Assembly (NCBI RefSeq): GCF_023016285.1 | Contig: NZ_CP095413.1 | Location: 496,001 to 560,000 of the forward strand | DNA from: Muricauda sp. SCSIO 64092 | GTDB taxonomy: Bacteria; Bacteroidota; Bacteroidia; Flavobacteriales; Flavobacteriaceae | Direction: 5' to 3' | DNA length: 64,000 nucleotides | Part shown: in pieces, positions 15,131 through 23,980 of the stretch | How positions within the stretch are numbered: position 1 is the stretch's first letter | Layout: each line of letters starts with the position of its first letter | The notes under the pieces: model-generated | Seen by the model: the letters and a program-made list of their open reading frames with translations, nothing else | Database searches by the model: none | Told to the model about the DNA's origin: nothing | Translations under genes and position numbers: made by a program

Positions 15131-15682
15131 TTGGAAGACACCGAAGTCATACAGCGAATCATCAACAAGGATAAGGATGCCCTATACCTATTGTATGACA
15201 AGTACTCAGGGGCTTTATTCGGAGTAATTTTAAGGATTTGTCAAAACCAGGTGCTGGCGGAGGATGTACTTCAGGAAACTTTTGTGAAGATTTGGGAAAA
15301 AATGGGTTCTTATAATCCGGATAAGGGACGATTTTACACTTGGGCGTACCGGATAGCCAAAAATACGGCCTTAAATGCCGTACGGAAGTCTGATAGGCTC
15401 ATCCAAAATGAGGATTTAGGTGTACTTAAAGATAAGAACGCGACGGAAAGTGAAGTGGATTTCCAAAAGCTCAATGGAGCAATAAGTCGACTGGAGCCAC
15501 ATCACCAAGAGGCCATATCCTTGATATATTTCAGGGGATATACGCATAGGGAGGCCAACGAGGAAATGGGAGTACCCCTGGGAACGTTTAAGAGTTATAT
15601 TCGACAGGCCTTACAGTTGCTAAGGGAAAGTTATAAAATTGGGATAGTATTATTTTGGTGGGTAACGGAAGTGATAGGATGA
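15131..15682 (+). CDS. ECF RNA polymerase sigma factor (SigK-like)
   Basis: 183 residues with sigma-70 region 2 (LYDKYSGALFGVILRICQN to ETFVKIWEKM, then FYTWAYRIAKNTALNAVRK) and region 4 (LEPHHQEAISLIYFRGYTHREANEEMGVPLGTFKSYIRQAL). The frame closes at TAA 15119-15121 upstream, and no ATG occurs before codon 58, so the start must be TTG at 15131. That rare start, nine bases after an ATG-TAA minimal frame, suggests weak or coupled initiation. The stop overlaps the anti-sigma start as ATGA. The RskA-type partner and divergent fasciclin gene favour a SigK-like regulon controlling secreted proteins. Confidence 0.9.
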   Translation: MEDTEVIQRIINKDKDALYLLYDKYSGALFGVILRICQNQVLAEDVLQETFVKIWEKMGSYNPDKGRFYTWAYRIAKNTALNAVRKSDRLIQNEDLGVLKDKNATESEVDFQKLNGAISRLEPHHQEAISLIYFRGYTHREANEEMGVPLGTFKSYIRQALQLLRESYKIGIVLFWWVTEVIG

Positions 15683-16434
15683 TGGATAAGGACTACATAG
15701 TAAAGGAGGGATTGCTTGAAAAGTATTTGTTGGATGAATTGGATACTGATGAAACCAAAGCGGTTGAACTTGCCATCAGTGAACATGCCGATTTAAAACA
15801 AAAGTTCCAACAACTTGAAGCAGATTTCGAGCGTATGGCCTTTGAAAATGCCATAAATCCCCCTTCCCGGGTAAAGGATAATCTAAAAGTTCAAATGGAA
15901 GGGACGAAGGTAAAGCAGCTTCCCACCCATTGGCTTTGGGCAGCGGCAAGTTTGACCATTCTGTTTATGCTGACCACATTTTGGATGTACACCAAATGGC
16001 AAGCGACAAAAAAAGAATTGAATTCCCTTCAAAATCAATCCGTAGAATTGGAAGAGCGATTGGACCTGTTGGAAGAAAACTACGAACTCACCAATAACCG
16101 CTTGCAACTGATCAATAACCCGGGCACCATTCCCTTCGTCCTAAAGGGCAATGACAAAATCCCCAACTCCAGGGCCGTTGCCTATGTCAACCATGATAAT
16201 AGGCTTGTCGTGGTAAATCCTAAAGGATTGCCCGAACTTCCCAGCCATCAAACCTATCAAATGTGGAGCGATGTGGATGGGGAAATGATCAATATGGGAT
16301 TGCTGCCAACGGATAAGGATCTGGTCACCTTAAAATATATTGACAGGGCCGAATCACTGAACATCACCATTGAACCCGCAGGTGGCAATGACCATCCTAC
16401 CGTGGAACAATTGATTTCCTATGTAACACTTTAA
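15679..16434 (+). CDS. RskA-type membrane anti-sigma factor
   Basis: 251 residues from ATG 15679, which overlaps the sigma stop by 4 bases (ATGA); ATG 15682 is equally possible. The N-terminal cytoplasmic sigma-binding segment is ~80 residues (EGLLEKYLLDELDTDETKAVE). One membrane segment (WLWAAASLTILFMLTTFWMY, ~85-105) follows, then a coiled coil (~108-145, heptads in LNSLQNQSVELEERLDLLEE). The extracytoplasmic RskA domain has AVAYVNHDNRLVVVNPKGLP and HQTYQMWSDVDGE. It should hold the ECF sigma factor at the membrane until a signal triggers proteolysis. Confidence 0.9.
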   Translation: MMDKDYIVKEGLLEKYLLDELDTDETKAVELAISEHADLKQKFQQLEADFERMAFENAINPPSRVKDNLKVQMEGTKVKQLPTHWLWAAASLTILFMLTTFWMYTKWQATKKELNSLQNQSVELEERLDLLEENYELTNNRLQLINNPGTIPFVLKGNDKIPNSRAVAYVNHDNRLVVVNPKGLPELPSHQTYQMWSDVDGEMINMGLLPTDKDLVTLKYIDRAESLNITIEPAGGNDHPTVEQLISYVTL

Positions 16435-16439
16435 GGTTC

Positions 16440-18056
16440 CTAGGAAACGGTAATGTAATCCGTACGAATCATTTCATTGGAAAGTAGTACCTCATCCAAA
16501 TCCACACCTTCTATAGGTTTTATGGTTTCGGTCTCCCTGTCCCATTCAATTCGTTTGCCCAACTTCCAGGACAGACCGGCCATATGGGCGGCGATGGCTT
16601 CCTCAAAACCTTCTTTGATTCCACAGCTCACCTTACCCCCATTTCGTATGGCACTCAACCACTCCCGCATGTGCAGGAAGGTGGAATCTACCCGTTTTCC
16701 ATCAATATAGGTCCACATTAATCCCTTGTCCGCAAAATACTGTGATGTTGCCGAGGAAACCGCATCCGGGGCATTGGCTCCTGGGTTATACTGGTAAATG
16801 GGGATACCAGGGCTCATTTTGCCATTTTCCAACATTTCGGCATAGCGTGTTGAGCCACCATCCGGCCAAATGGTCAATCGATTTCCCAATTCCATGGTAC
16901 CATCGTGTCCCATAAGGATGGTTGGCCTGTTAAAACCGTTGCCCAAGGTTGCACTATAGCAGAATGTCATGCCCCTTTCCTTACCTTTTACCTGGCTGCT
17001 GCCCATGGTGAAATTGGGAAATTCCATATTTACCTGCATCACATCTGGGACATTCCTGCCATCATTGTGGGTATATACCCCTCCGGAAGCCATTACCGAT
17101 TCTGGGATTCCCATATTGAGCACACAGTTTAATCGGTCATAATCGTGGGTCAATAAATCCCCGGAAAGTCCGGAACCGTACGCCCACCATTTGCGCCATC
17201 TAAAGAAATGGTTCTTGTTAAAGGGAATTTGGGGAGCGGAACCCAAAAACTGCTGCCAATCTATGGTATTGGGATTGGCCTTTTCATGTAGTTCGTAGTT
17301 CCATGCCCCATTGTCATCATTTCTGTTGGTATTGGTTTGAATTAGTGAAACATGACCCAAAGTACCTTTTTCCACAATATCCCTGGCCGTTCTAAAGCTA
17401 AGGGTTTGCCTATGTTGATGCCCCACGGCAAAAACCGCATTGGAGTTATTCGCGGCCTCACGCAAGCGGTAAGTCTCTTCAATGGTATGTGTCATTGGCT
17501 TTTCCACATACACGTGCACCCCGTTGTTCAAGGCTTCAATGGCAATGGGCGCGTGCCAATGATCTGGGGTAGCAATGACCACCGCATCAATCTCCCCACT
17601 TTGGATCATTTCCTGGTAGGTCCCGTAGCGCTTTATTTTGTTTTCTTCCGTAGAAAAGGAGTTCAGTGCCCGCTCAGCCCGGTAATCAAAAATATCACAT
17701 ACTCCTGCCAGTTGGACGTTGAGTTTTTCCTGATTCATAAAATCCTCCAAACCTTTATTGTTTGGGTTTTCCTGTACCTCAACTTTCATATCCTCGATCC
17801 ATTCTTTGGTGGCAAAACCCAATGACCGACACAATTGTTCCCCTCGAATCCCAAAACCGATAATACCGACCCTTATGGGTTCACCCGATATTCCGGGGAC
17901 CGCCGGGGGCAATGAAGGTTGAATATTCAACTGTTCCAGTATTACGGAGCGTTCCCGTCTTTTTCCTACAGTGTTTGAGGCACCTGCCCACCATACAGCT
18001 CCCAAAATAGGTAGTCCGCCCAGTCCTTTTAATAAATCCCTCCTAGTCCATTTCAT
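16440..18056 (-). CDS. Tat-exported Gfo/Idh/MocA-family oxidoreductase
   Basis: 538 residues. The N-terminus KWTRRDLLKGLGG is a twin-arginine signal. The Rossmann nucleotide motif is VGIIGFGIRG (63-72), and the EKP signature is in HVYVEKPMTH (185-187). The long insert between them (residues 82-150) and the C-terminal extension are typical of the large Bacteroidota periplasmic members, which act on sugars or glycosides with NAD(P). Substrate unknown. It overlaps the DoxX gene upstream by 4 bases, so the two are co-transcribed. It converges with the anti-sigma gene, leaving five bases between them. Confidence 0.9.
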   Translation of the reverse strand: MKWTRRDLLKGLGGLPILGAVWWAGASNTVGKRRERSVILEQLNIQPSLPPAVPGISGEPIRVGIIGFGIRGEQLCRSLGFATKEWIEDMKVEVQENPNNKGLEDFMNQEKLNVQLAGVCDIFDYRAERALNSFSTEENKIKRYGTYQEMIQSGEIDAVVIATPDHWHAPIAIEALNNGVHVYVEKPMTHTIEETYRLREAANNSNAVFAVGHQHRQTLSFRTARDIVEKGTLGHVSLIQTNTNRNDDNGAWNYELHEKANPNTIDWQQFLGSAPQIPFNKNHFFRWRKWWAYGSGLSGDLLTHDYDRLNCVLNMGIPESVMASGGVYTHNDGRNVPDVMQVNMEFPNFTMGSSQVKGKERGMTFCYSATLGNGFNRPTILMGHDGTMELGNRLTIWPDGGSTRYAEMLENGKMSPGIPIYQYNPGANAPDAVSSATSQYFADKGLMWTYIDGKRVDSTFLHMREWLSAIRNGGKVSCGIKEGFEEAIAAHMAGLSWKLGKRIEWDRETETIKPIEGVDLDEVLLSNEMIRTDYITVS

Positions 18057-18523
18057 TGCGCAACCGTTTTATGTTTCCTTAAATTTTTAATCCCGAATCT
18101 GTATCCCGTGGGGAAGTGGTAAAGTAGCAACAAAGCGGCCATCTCAATGAGATTTTTGTTTACCAACCAATAGTTCCCCTCAACGTTCAATTGTGTCAAT
18201 CCGGGAAAAGGAGGATGTGACAGGTAATACATGGCCAAAAGGCCAATACCCACTATCGCTCCCATTTTTTCAAAAATGCCCAAAAGCAGCGTAATGCCAA
18301 CTACCATCAATGCTGCCATGTTCAGGGTGTCTACCCATCCGATAACGGATTCATTGGCCAAAGCGGAAAATACCGATTTAAAAGGTCCCTGTGCCGATGC
18401 CAAATAGCCAAAGGCCGTCCAATCCGGATTGTACAATTTCACTATACCCTCATACAAAAAATGCCATCCGATCAGCACACGCAAAATGATGACACTTATT
18501 TCAATTTTAGACTTTTTTTCCAT
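18053..18523 (-). CDS. DoxX family membrane protein
   Basis: 156 residues with four predicted membrane segments. The N-terminal RVLIGWHFLYEGIVKLYNPDW is the DoxX hallmark, followed by AALMVVGITLLLGIFEKMG and GIGLLAMYYL. DoxX proteins are quinone- or redox-associated membrane proteins with varied partners. The stop overlaps the start of the Gfo/Idh/MocA oxidoreductase (ATGA), which suggests the pair forms a membrane-linked redox unit. A 282-base gap precedes it on its strand; it holds only a 67-codon open frame without domain features, which I do not call. Confidence 0.9.
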   Translation of the reverse strand: MEKKSKIEISVIILRVLIGWHFLYEGIVKLYNPDWTAFGYLASAQGPFKSVFSALANESVIGWVDTLNMAALMVVGITLLLGIFEKMGAIVGIGLLAMYYLSHPPFPGLTQLNVEGNYWLVNKNLIEMAALLLLYHFPTGYRFGIKNLRKHKTVAQ

Positions 18524-18805
18524 ACAAAAAGTATTTGGTTACCAATACTACTGATTTTTTTAGCATTCCAATCACCAACAAAAAGGCATACGTCCCATAA
18601 AGCTATTTCTTTCCAAACGTACACAAAATGACAAATATCAGGTCCAAATGATGCTTCCCCATTTCCGATAATCACGGTAACAGGTGACTTCATAACCAAC
18701 CTGGTTTTTCAATGAATATACTAACTAATCTTGAACCTTATCAAAAAAATGTATTGCGGAACTACTGGGTGCCCTATGATGGGCACGGATTATAAGTGGT
18801 GGGGC

Positions 18806-20110
18806 CTATTCTACGGGCTCCCCGTATAAATCAAAGTCGGAGGCTTCGGTGATCATGATTTCGGTAAAATCACCAATCTTTACGTAATGCCTGGAGGCAT
18901 CCACAAGGACTTCGTTGTCCACATCGGGTGAATCGAATTCCGTACGACCCACAAAGTAATTGCCTTCCTTACGATCGATGATACAACGAAATGTTTTTCC
19001 TATCTTTTCCTGGTTCAATTCCCATGAAATCTGGGATTGTACCTCCATAATTTCGTTGGCCCGTTGTTGTTTGATTTCCTCGGGAACATCATCTTTCAGG
19101 GAATAGGCATGGGTATTCTCCTCATGGCTGTAGGTAAAACATCCCAACCGTTCAAAACGCATATTCTTGACCCATTCCTTCAAAGTTTGAAAATCTTCCT
19201 CAGTTTCCCCGGGGTAACCCACGATCAAGGTAGTTCTAATGGCCATTTCCGGGACCGCCTCTCTAAAATCCTGAAGCAATTTTGTAGTCTTTGCCTTGGT
19301 CGTACCCCTTCGCATACTTTTTAGGATGGGGTCCGCGATATGTTGCAACGGAATATCAATATAGTTACAGATCTTGGCTTCTTGCTTCATCACCTCCAAA
19401 ACGTCCATAGGGAAACCTGTTGGAAAGGCATAGTGCAATCGAATCCACTCAATGCCATCTACTTTGGCCAATTGTTTTAAAAGTTCCGCAAGATTTCGCT
19501 TTTTATAGAGATCCAAACCATAGTATGTAAGGTCTTGGGCGATTAAAATCAGTTCTTTGACGCCTTTGGCCGCTAACTTTTCAGCTTCAACAACCAATTC
19601 CTCCATAGGTTTGCTCTTATGCTTACCCCGCATTAATGGGATGGCACAAAATGAGCAGGGCCTATCACAGCCTTCGGCAATTTTTAGGTAGGCATAGTTC
19701 TTTGGAGTGGTCGTCAAACGTTCCCCTAGTAGTTCATGCTTATAATCCGCACCTAGGGCCTTTAAGAGATTGGGTAAATCACTGGTGCCAAAGTATGCGT
19801 CCACATTGGGGATTTCTTTCTCCAGATCGGGTTTATAACGTTCACTCAAACAACCGGTCACAAAGACCTTATCCACACTTCCCTCTTCCTTTTTCTGCAC
19901 ATATTCCAATATGGTATTCACGCTTTCCTCCTTGGCATTGGCAATAAAACCGCAGGTATTGATGACCACCACATTGCCCTCTTCCTCGTGGGCCACTTCT
20001 TTATTGTTGGCACGAAGTTGCCCCATCAACACCTCTGAGTCGTAGACATTTTTACTGCAACCCAAGGTCACTACATTGATTTTGTTCTTTTTAAGGGATT
20101 TTGTGCGCAT
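18806..20110 (-). CDS. rimO: Ribosomal protein S12 methylthiotransferase RimO
   Basis: 434 residues, normal RimO length. The N-terminal MTTase domain has its three cluster cysteines, Cys18 (VTLGCSKN), Cys53 (INTCGF) and Cys87 (VTGCLSE). The radical-SAM CxxxCxxC is Cys148-Cys152-Cys155 in GCDRPCSFCAIP. A TRAM-type RNA/protein-binding end follows (GKTFRCIIDRKEGNYFVGR). The enzyme adds a methylthio group to the conserved Asp of ribosomal protein S12. VTLGCSKNVYDSE and IPLMRGKHKS point to RimO rather than MiaB. Monocistronic, with a perfect -7 box on its strand. Confidence 0.96.
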   Translation of the reverse strand: MRTKSLKKNKINVVTLGCSKNVYDSEVLMGQLRANNKEVAHEEEGNVVVINTCGFIANAKEESVNTILEYVQKKEEGSVDKVFVTGCLSERYKPDLEKEIPNVDAYFGTSDLPNLLKALGADYKHELLGERLTTTPKNYAYLKIAEGCDRPCSFCAIPLMRGKHKSKPMEELVVEAEKLAAKGVKELILIAQDLTYYGLDLYKKRNLAELLKQLAKVDGIEWIRLHYAFPTGFPMDVLEVMKQEAKICNYIDIPLQHIADPILKSMRRGTTKAKTTKLLQDFREAVPEMAIRTTLIVGYPGETEEDFQTLKEWVKNMRFERLGCFTYSHEENTHAYSLKDDVPEEIKQQRANEIMEVQSQISWELNQEKIGKTFRCIIDRKEGNYFVGRTEFDSPDVDNEVLVDASRHYVKIGDFTEIMITEASDFDLYGEPVE

Positions 20111-20127
20111 ACCTTTACTATGGGCCG

Positions 20128-20135
20128 CAAAAATA
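20128..20135 (-). promoter_or_regulatory. -7 promoter element of rimO
   Basis: Read on the minus strand TATTTTTG, a perfect TAnnTTTG, 17 bases upstream of the rimO ATG, giving a very short leader. Confidence 0.5.
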
Positions 20136-20231
20136 CAATAGCATCGGCAATTGGTCGATTTTATTGCATAATTCTTTTTTTAAGACGTTAAGCCTTTAGT
20201 AGTCAGCGTAGTCCCAAATAAAATTGCTGTT

Positions 20232-21335
20232 ATGAAACGTCCTTTACTGCTCTTGTTCCCGGTGTTGCTTCTTTTTGAAAATTGCTCCACGGAACCCATT
20301 GAAAATGCTAATGGGAACGATGCCGTACCCAATGGATCTGCAAGCACCGACCTGTATTTTCCATCCTCGACTTCTGGGGAATGGGAAACGCTATCCACTG
20401 TTGAATTGGGATGGAACCCAGATGCGGAACTAGCCCTACGGGACTTTTTGGATGAAAAGGACACCAAAGCCTTCATTATCCTAAAAGATGGGAAACTGGC
20501 TGTGGAGTGGTACTTTGATGACCATACCCCGAACACCAGTTGGTACTGGGCTTCTGCGGGCAAAACCTTAACCGCATTTACTGTGGGCTTGGCACAAGAA
20601 GAAGGGATATTGGCCATTTCCGATAAAACTTCCAACTATTTGGGCCAAGGGTGGACCAGCCTTGCATCGGAAAAGGAAGACCTCATTACTATTTGGCATC
20701 AGATGACCATGACCACGGGAATGAACAGCTTACAGTTCGATTGTGTTACCCCAAATTGTCTGGAATATGTGGCCGATGCAGGAACGCGATGGAGGTATCA
20801 TAATGGTCCGTATACCTTATTGCAGGATGTAGTGGCCAATGCCAGTGGCGGGGAATGGACCGACTATTTCAATCAAAAACTTCGCGATAGGATTGGAATG
20901 GATGGGTTTTGGTTCTCTACCAATGATTTGAACAATGTTTACTTCAGTACCGCCCGAAGCATGGCGCGCTTTGGATTATTGAACCTCAGTAAAGGAATTT
21001 GGGATGGGGAGGTGATTCTGGCAGATGAAACCTATCTCGATGAAATGAAGAATACTTCACAAGACTTTAATAAGGCCTACGGATATTTGTGGTGGCTGAA
21101 TGGCAAAAGCACCTATCTTGCACCTGGCTTACCCATTGAGTTCGATGGGGAACTTATACCCAATGCGCCAACGGACACCTATGCTGGTCTGGGAAAAAAT
21201 GACCAAAAATTATACATCGTTCCCAGTTTGGGATTGGTCATTGTACGAATGGGAGAGGACGCTGGAGAAAACCTTTTGGGTCCCTCAAGTTTTGATAATG
21301 CCCTTTGGGAAAAGCTAAATGCATTTATAAATTAA
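20232..21335 (+). CDS. Class C beta-lactamase-family serine hydrolase, probable lipoprotein
   Basis: 367 residues. The N-terminus MKRPLLLLFPVLLLFENC is a probable lipoprotein signal (Cys18, with Asn rather than a small residue at -1). The active-site SxxK is Ser108-Ala-Gly-Lys111 in YWASAGKTLTAF, and the second motif YxN is Tyr-His-Asn in WRYHNGPYTLL. This places it in the serine hydrolase family of class C lactamases/D-alanyl esterases, generally periplasmic. Its stop overlaps the stop of the convergent amidase gene by four bases (20232-21335 against 21332-23032). Confidence 0.87.
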   Translation: MKRPLLLLFPVLLLFENCSTEPIENANGNDAVPNGSASTDLYFPSSTSGEWETLSTVELGWNPDAELALRDFLDEKDTKAFIILKDGKLAVEWYFDDHTPNTSWYWASAGKTLTAFTVGLAQEEGILAISDKTSNYLGQGWTSLASEKEDLITIWHQMTMTTGMNSLQFDCVTPNCLEYVADAGTRWRYHNGPYTLLQDVVANASGGEWTDYFNQKLRDRIGMDGFWFSTNDLNNVYFSTARSMARFGLLNLSKGIWDGEVILADETYLDEMKNTSQDFNKAYGYLWWLNGKSTYLAPGLPIEFDGELIPNAPTDTYAGLGKNDQKLYIVPSLGLVIVRMGEDAGENLLGPSSFDNALWEKLNAFIN

Positions 21336-23032
21336 TCCCGGTACCCTTCTGGAAGTTGTCTTGCTTTGGTTATGGCTTCAAAAGCGGCGCCCATATCATA
21401 TAACTTCCCTTCTTGGTATTGCTTGGCAATAAAGGTAAGATTGACGGGCTCTCCATCTTCACGATATCCCATGGGAATGGTCAGGGCAGGATACTCGGCC
21501 GCAGCTGCCATCCCGGCATCATAATTGTTGATCGATAATACGGCATCCAAACGATGTTCTGCCATGGGTTGGTTAAAATACGCCCTTCCATTGGTTCGCA
21601 AACGTTGTTTGATCAGTTGTAAACCTTCGGCTGAAGTCGTATCGGCCAAAATTCCATCAAAGCGTGCCTGTCCGTAAGGAATTCGAACCAGGGAATCCTG
21701 TAAGTTAAAATCCACAACGTCCTTGACCGTGGAAACAGTTACCGCCTCTTTATCCAAGACCGAAGTTGCTATGTATTTGGGGAGGTCGTTTTTCATATCA
21801 ACGTTCAAAATGGAAAGAAAGCCCTCAAATTCGACCTCCGGTGGTTCAAATTCAATAATAACGGCACCTGCCTGCTTCAGTTTTTCCAGGGTTTCTTTAT
21901 AAATGGAATCCTGTTCCACATAATTTGCCAGTGCACCAAACCGCTTTCCTTTTAGGGTTGCCTTCTCATTGTTATACCATTTTTCATCCCAATCCGCTTG
22001 CACGGATTTGTCATCATTGTCATCAAAACCCCGCATGGCATCCAATAGGATACCATTATCAATCACATTTTTGGTCATGGGACCGGGGGTATCCAAGGTA
22101 CTTGAAATAGGCACTATTCCCGTTCTGCTCAACAATCCAACAGTAGGTTTCATGCCCACTACCGAATTCTGACCGGAAGGGGACAAAATGGAACCTGAAG
22201 TTTCCGTACCTACAGCAGCTACTGCATAATTAGCGGCAATGGAGGTACCGCTGCCCGCACTGGACCCTCCAGTATCAAAAACACGACGACCATACGGGTT
22301 TAGCGTTTGACCGCCCACGGCGCTTTGCCCATTGGGACAACTGCAAACAAAATTGGCCCATTCGCTCAGGTTTACCTTGCCCAATATCAATGCGCCCTTT
22401 TCTTTTAGCCGCTCTACAATAAAGGCGTCATTGGTTTGGTTGTCCTTAAGGGCAATGGCTCCGGCGGTGGTTTTCATATGGGCGGCACCAATATTATCCT
22501 TTAATAGAATGGGCATGCCGTAAATGGGATGGTGCCCTTGGCCATTGGCATCCAACGCACGGGCTTCTTCCAATACTTTGGGATTTAAGGCAATCACCGT
22601 GTTCAAGGTAGTTTCATTGGGCAATTCGTATTTGTAAATGCGGTGTAAATAGAACAGCACCAAATCCTCATAGGTGAAACTTCCTTCAGAAATCCGTAAT
22701 TGAATCGTGGGAATGTCCTGCTCCAAGACCAACGGTTTCATCGCTTTATATTTCGCTTCCGGAAATCGGGAAACCTCATCATAAAGTGGTAAAAACAATT
22801 TTTTTTTGTCCAACACCTTGCTTTGGATGAACTTGTAGCGCATCCGCTCCTTTTCATGGTCCGCATTGGCTGCTACTTGTGCGGAATCGTTATAGGGAAC
22901 CCAAAGGGATTTATCCTTTTTAGATGTACTTTCAGAAGTTGTTTCGTTTGGTTTCATACCCGGTTTACATGACAAAGGAATACTTAGGATACATAGGATA
23001 ATAAATAGTCTTTGAAAATAGTGATGGATCAT
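21332..23032 (-). CDS. Amidase-signature hydrolase, lipoprotein
   Basis: 566 residues with a lipoprotein signal (IPLSC, Cys22). The Ser-cisSer-Lys triad of the amidase signature family is recognisable: Lys178 (MPILLKDNIG), the cis-Ser in GGSSAGSG (Ser257) and the nucleophile Ser281 in GTETSGSIL, 24 residues later as in characterised enzymes. It has an extra ~90 N-terminal residues that look like a linker and helix. Exported amidases of this type act on small amides or peptides; this is not GatA, which is cytoplasmic. Monocistronic. Confidence 0.9.
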   Translation of the reverse strand: MIHHYFQRLFIILCILSIPLSCKPGMKPNETTSESTSKKDKSLWVPYNDSAQVAANADHEKERMRYKFIQSKVLDKKKLFLPLYDEVSRFPEAKYKAMKPLVLEQDIPTIQLRISEGSFTYEDLVLFYLHRIYKYELPNETTLNTVIALNPKVLEEARALDANGQGHHPIYGMPILLKDNIGAAHMKTTAGAIALKDNQTNDAFIVERLKEKGALILGKVNLSEWANFVCSCPNGQSAVGGQTLNPYGRRVFDTGGSSAGSGTSIAANYAVAAVGTETSGSILSPSGQNSVVGMKPTVGLLSRTGIVPISSTLDTPGPMTKNVIDNGILLDAMRGFDDNDDKSVQADWDEKWYNNEKATLKGKRFGALANYVEQDSIYKETLEKLKQAGAVIIEFEPPEVEFEGFLSILNVDMKNDLPKYIATSVLDKEAVTVSTVKDVVDFNLQDSLVRIPYGQARFDGILADTTSAEGLQLIKQRLRTNGRAYFNQPMAEHRLDAVLSINNYDAGMAAAAEYPALTIPMGYREDGEPVNLTFIAKQYQEGKLYDMGAAFEAITKARQLPEGYRD

Positions 23033-23097
23033 TTTTAAGGCGTTTACAACAGTAAAACTTAAATATAAGAATTCTCACCTTGGATTCGAAATGACAC

Positions 23098-23979
23098 CTA
23101 GTTATTTTCCACAAGTGCCTTCCACTTTTTAATGTTCTTTTCGTTCATGCGAACGAATTCGTCCTTCTCCAGTTCCAAAGCGATTTTCAGGGATTTTTCG
23201 GCCGATGAAATTGCCCCTTTAAAGTCGCCCAATCCTGCTTCCACCAAACTTTTGACCCGATGGAAATAGTAGGTGTCGCCACCGATTTCAAGCGCTTTGT
23301 TCAAATAGGTCAACGCACGCCCAAAATCCCTGCCCTGTTCCTGAAGGTATCGCGCAGCTTCGTAATAGGTCTGGGCCGTAGGATTTTCAGCGATCTGTTT
23401 TGCAATTTCGCCCTCCATTTGGGCATCCGTATCCACAGTCATGGGAATGGAAACCTTTGTACGGGCCCAAATCAATTGCAATTGAACTGAGTTATGGGTA
23501 ATGGAATCAAATGTTATTAAAAAATTCTCTTGATGATAGGGAATCGACTGCGGTTTTACGCTTACCCGAAACAGGTCCTCTTGGGGATTATAGTTTTTAC
23601 GACCGTCGCCCCAATGTTCCGTATGGGTATGGAATGCAATTTTCCACATATCCGCTTCCGGAAAGGCATATAAGGCGTACGTCCCTTGGGGCAACAAATT
23701 TCCCATAACGATCATGTCCGTAGTCACCGAAATCTTTGTACTCTCGTTTGCCCCTACCCGCCAAATTCGGCCATAGGGCACCAAACCTTGTTGTCCATCT
23801 TGTTGGGGACCGAACACATGCCTATTGCGAACTGCCGGCCTTGAATACGCAATACGGACCTTTGAAAGGCCAATATCCTGTTCCACTATGGAAAACGGGC
23901 TGGGTTTGGGATGGGTAATCTGTGCGTTCACCAAAACCATCGGAAAAAGAAGGAACACCGCTAAAACCCTGGATCCCAT
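23098..23979 (-). CDS. DUF2911 protein with C-terminal TPR-like helices
   Basis: 293 residues with a Sec signal peptide (LLFPMVLVNAQ). DUF2911 occupies roughly residues 20-165: VRIAYSRPAVRNRHVFG, IWRVGANESTKISVT, LLPQGTYALYAFPEADMW, and WGDGRKNYN. The last ~110 residues are TPR-like (TYYEAARYLQEQGRDFGRAL, YYFHRVKSLVEAGLGDFKGA). DUF2911 proteins are secreted Bacteroidota proteins of unknown role. The gene lies one base downstream of the methyltransferase gene stop, so the two are probably co-transcribed. Confidence 0.88.
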   Translation of the reverse strand: MGSRVLAVFLLFPMVLVNAQITHPKPSPFSIVEQDIGLSKVRIAYSRPAVRNRHVFGPQQDGQQGLVPYGRIWRVGANESTKISVTTDMIVMGNLLPQGTYALYAFPEADMWKIAFHTHTEHWGDGRKNYNPQEDLFRVSVKPQSIPYHQENFLITFDSITHNSVQLQLIWARTKVSIPMTVDTDAQMEGEIAKQIAENPTAQTYYEAARYLQEQGRDFGRALTYLNKALEIGGDTYYFHRVKSLVEAGLGDFKGAISSAEKSLKIALELEKDEFVRMNEKNIKKWKALVENN

Positions 23980-23980
23980 T

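Noticed and set aside
18524..18805. 67-codon minus-strand frame overlapping the start of doxX
   Set aside because: No domain, no promoter, and out of frame with doxX; treated as chance.
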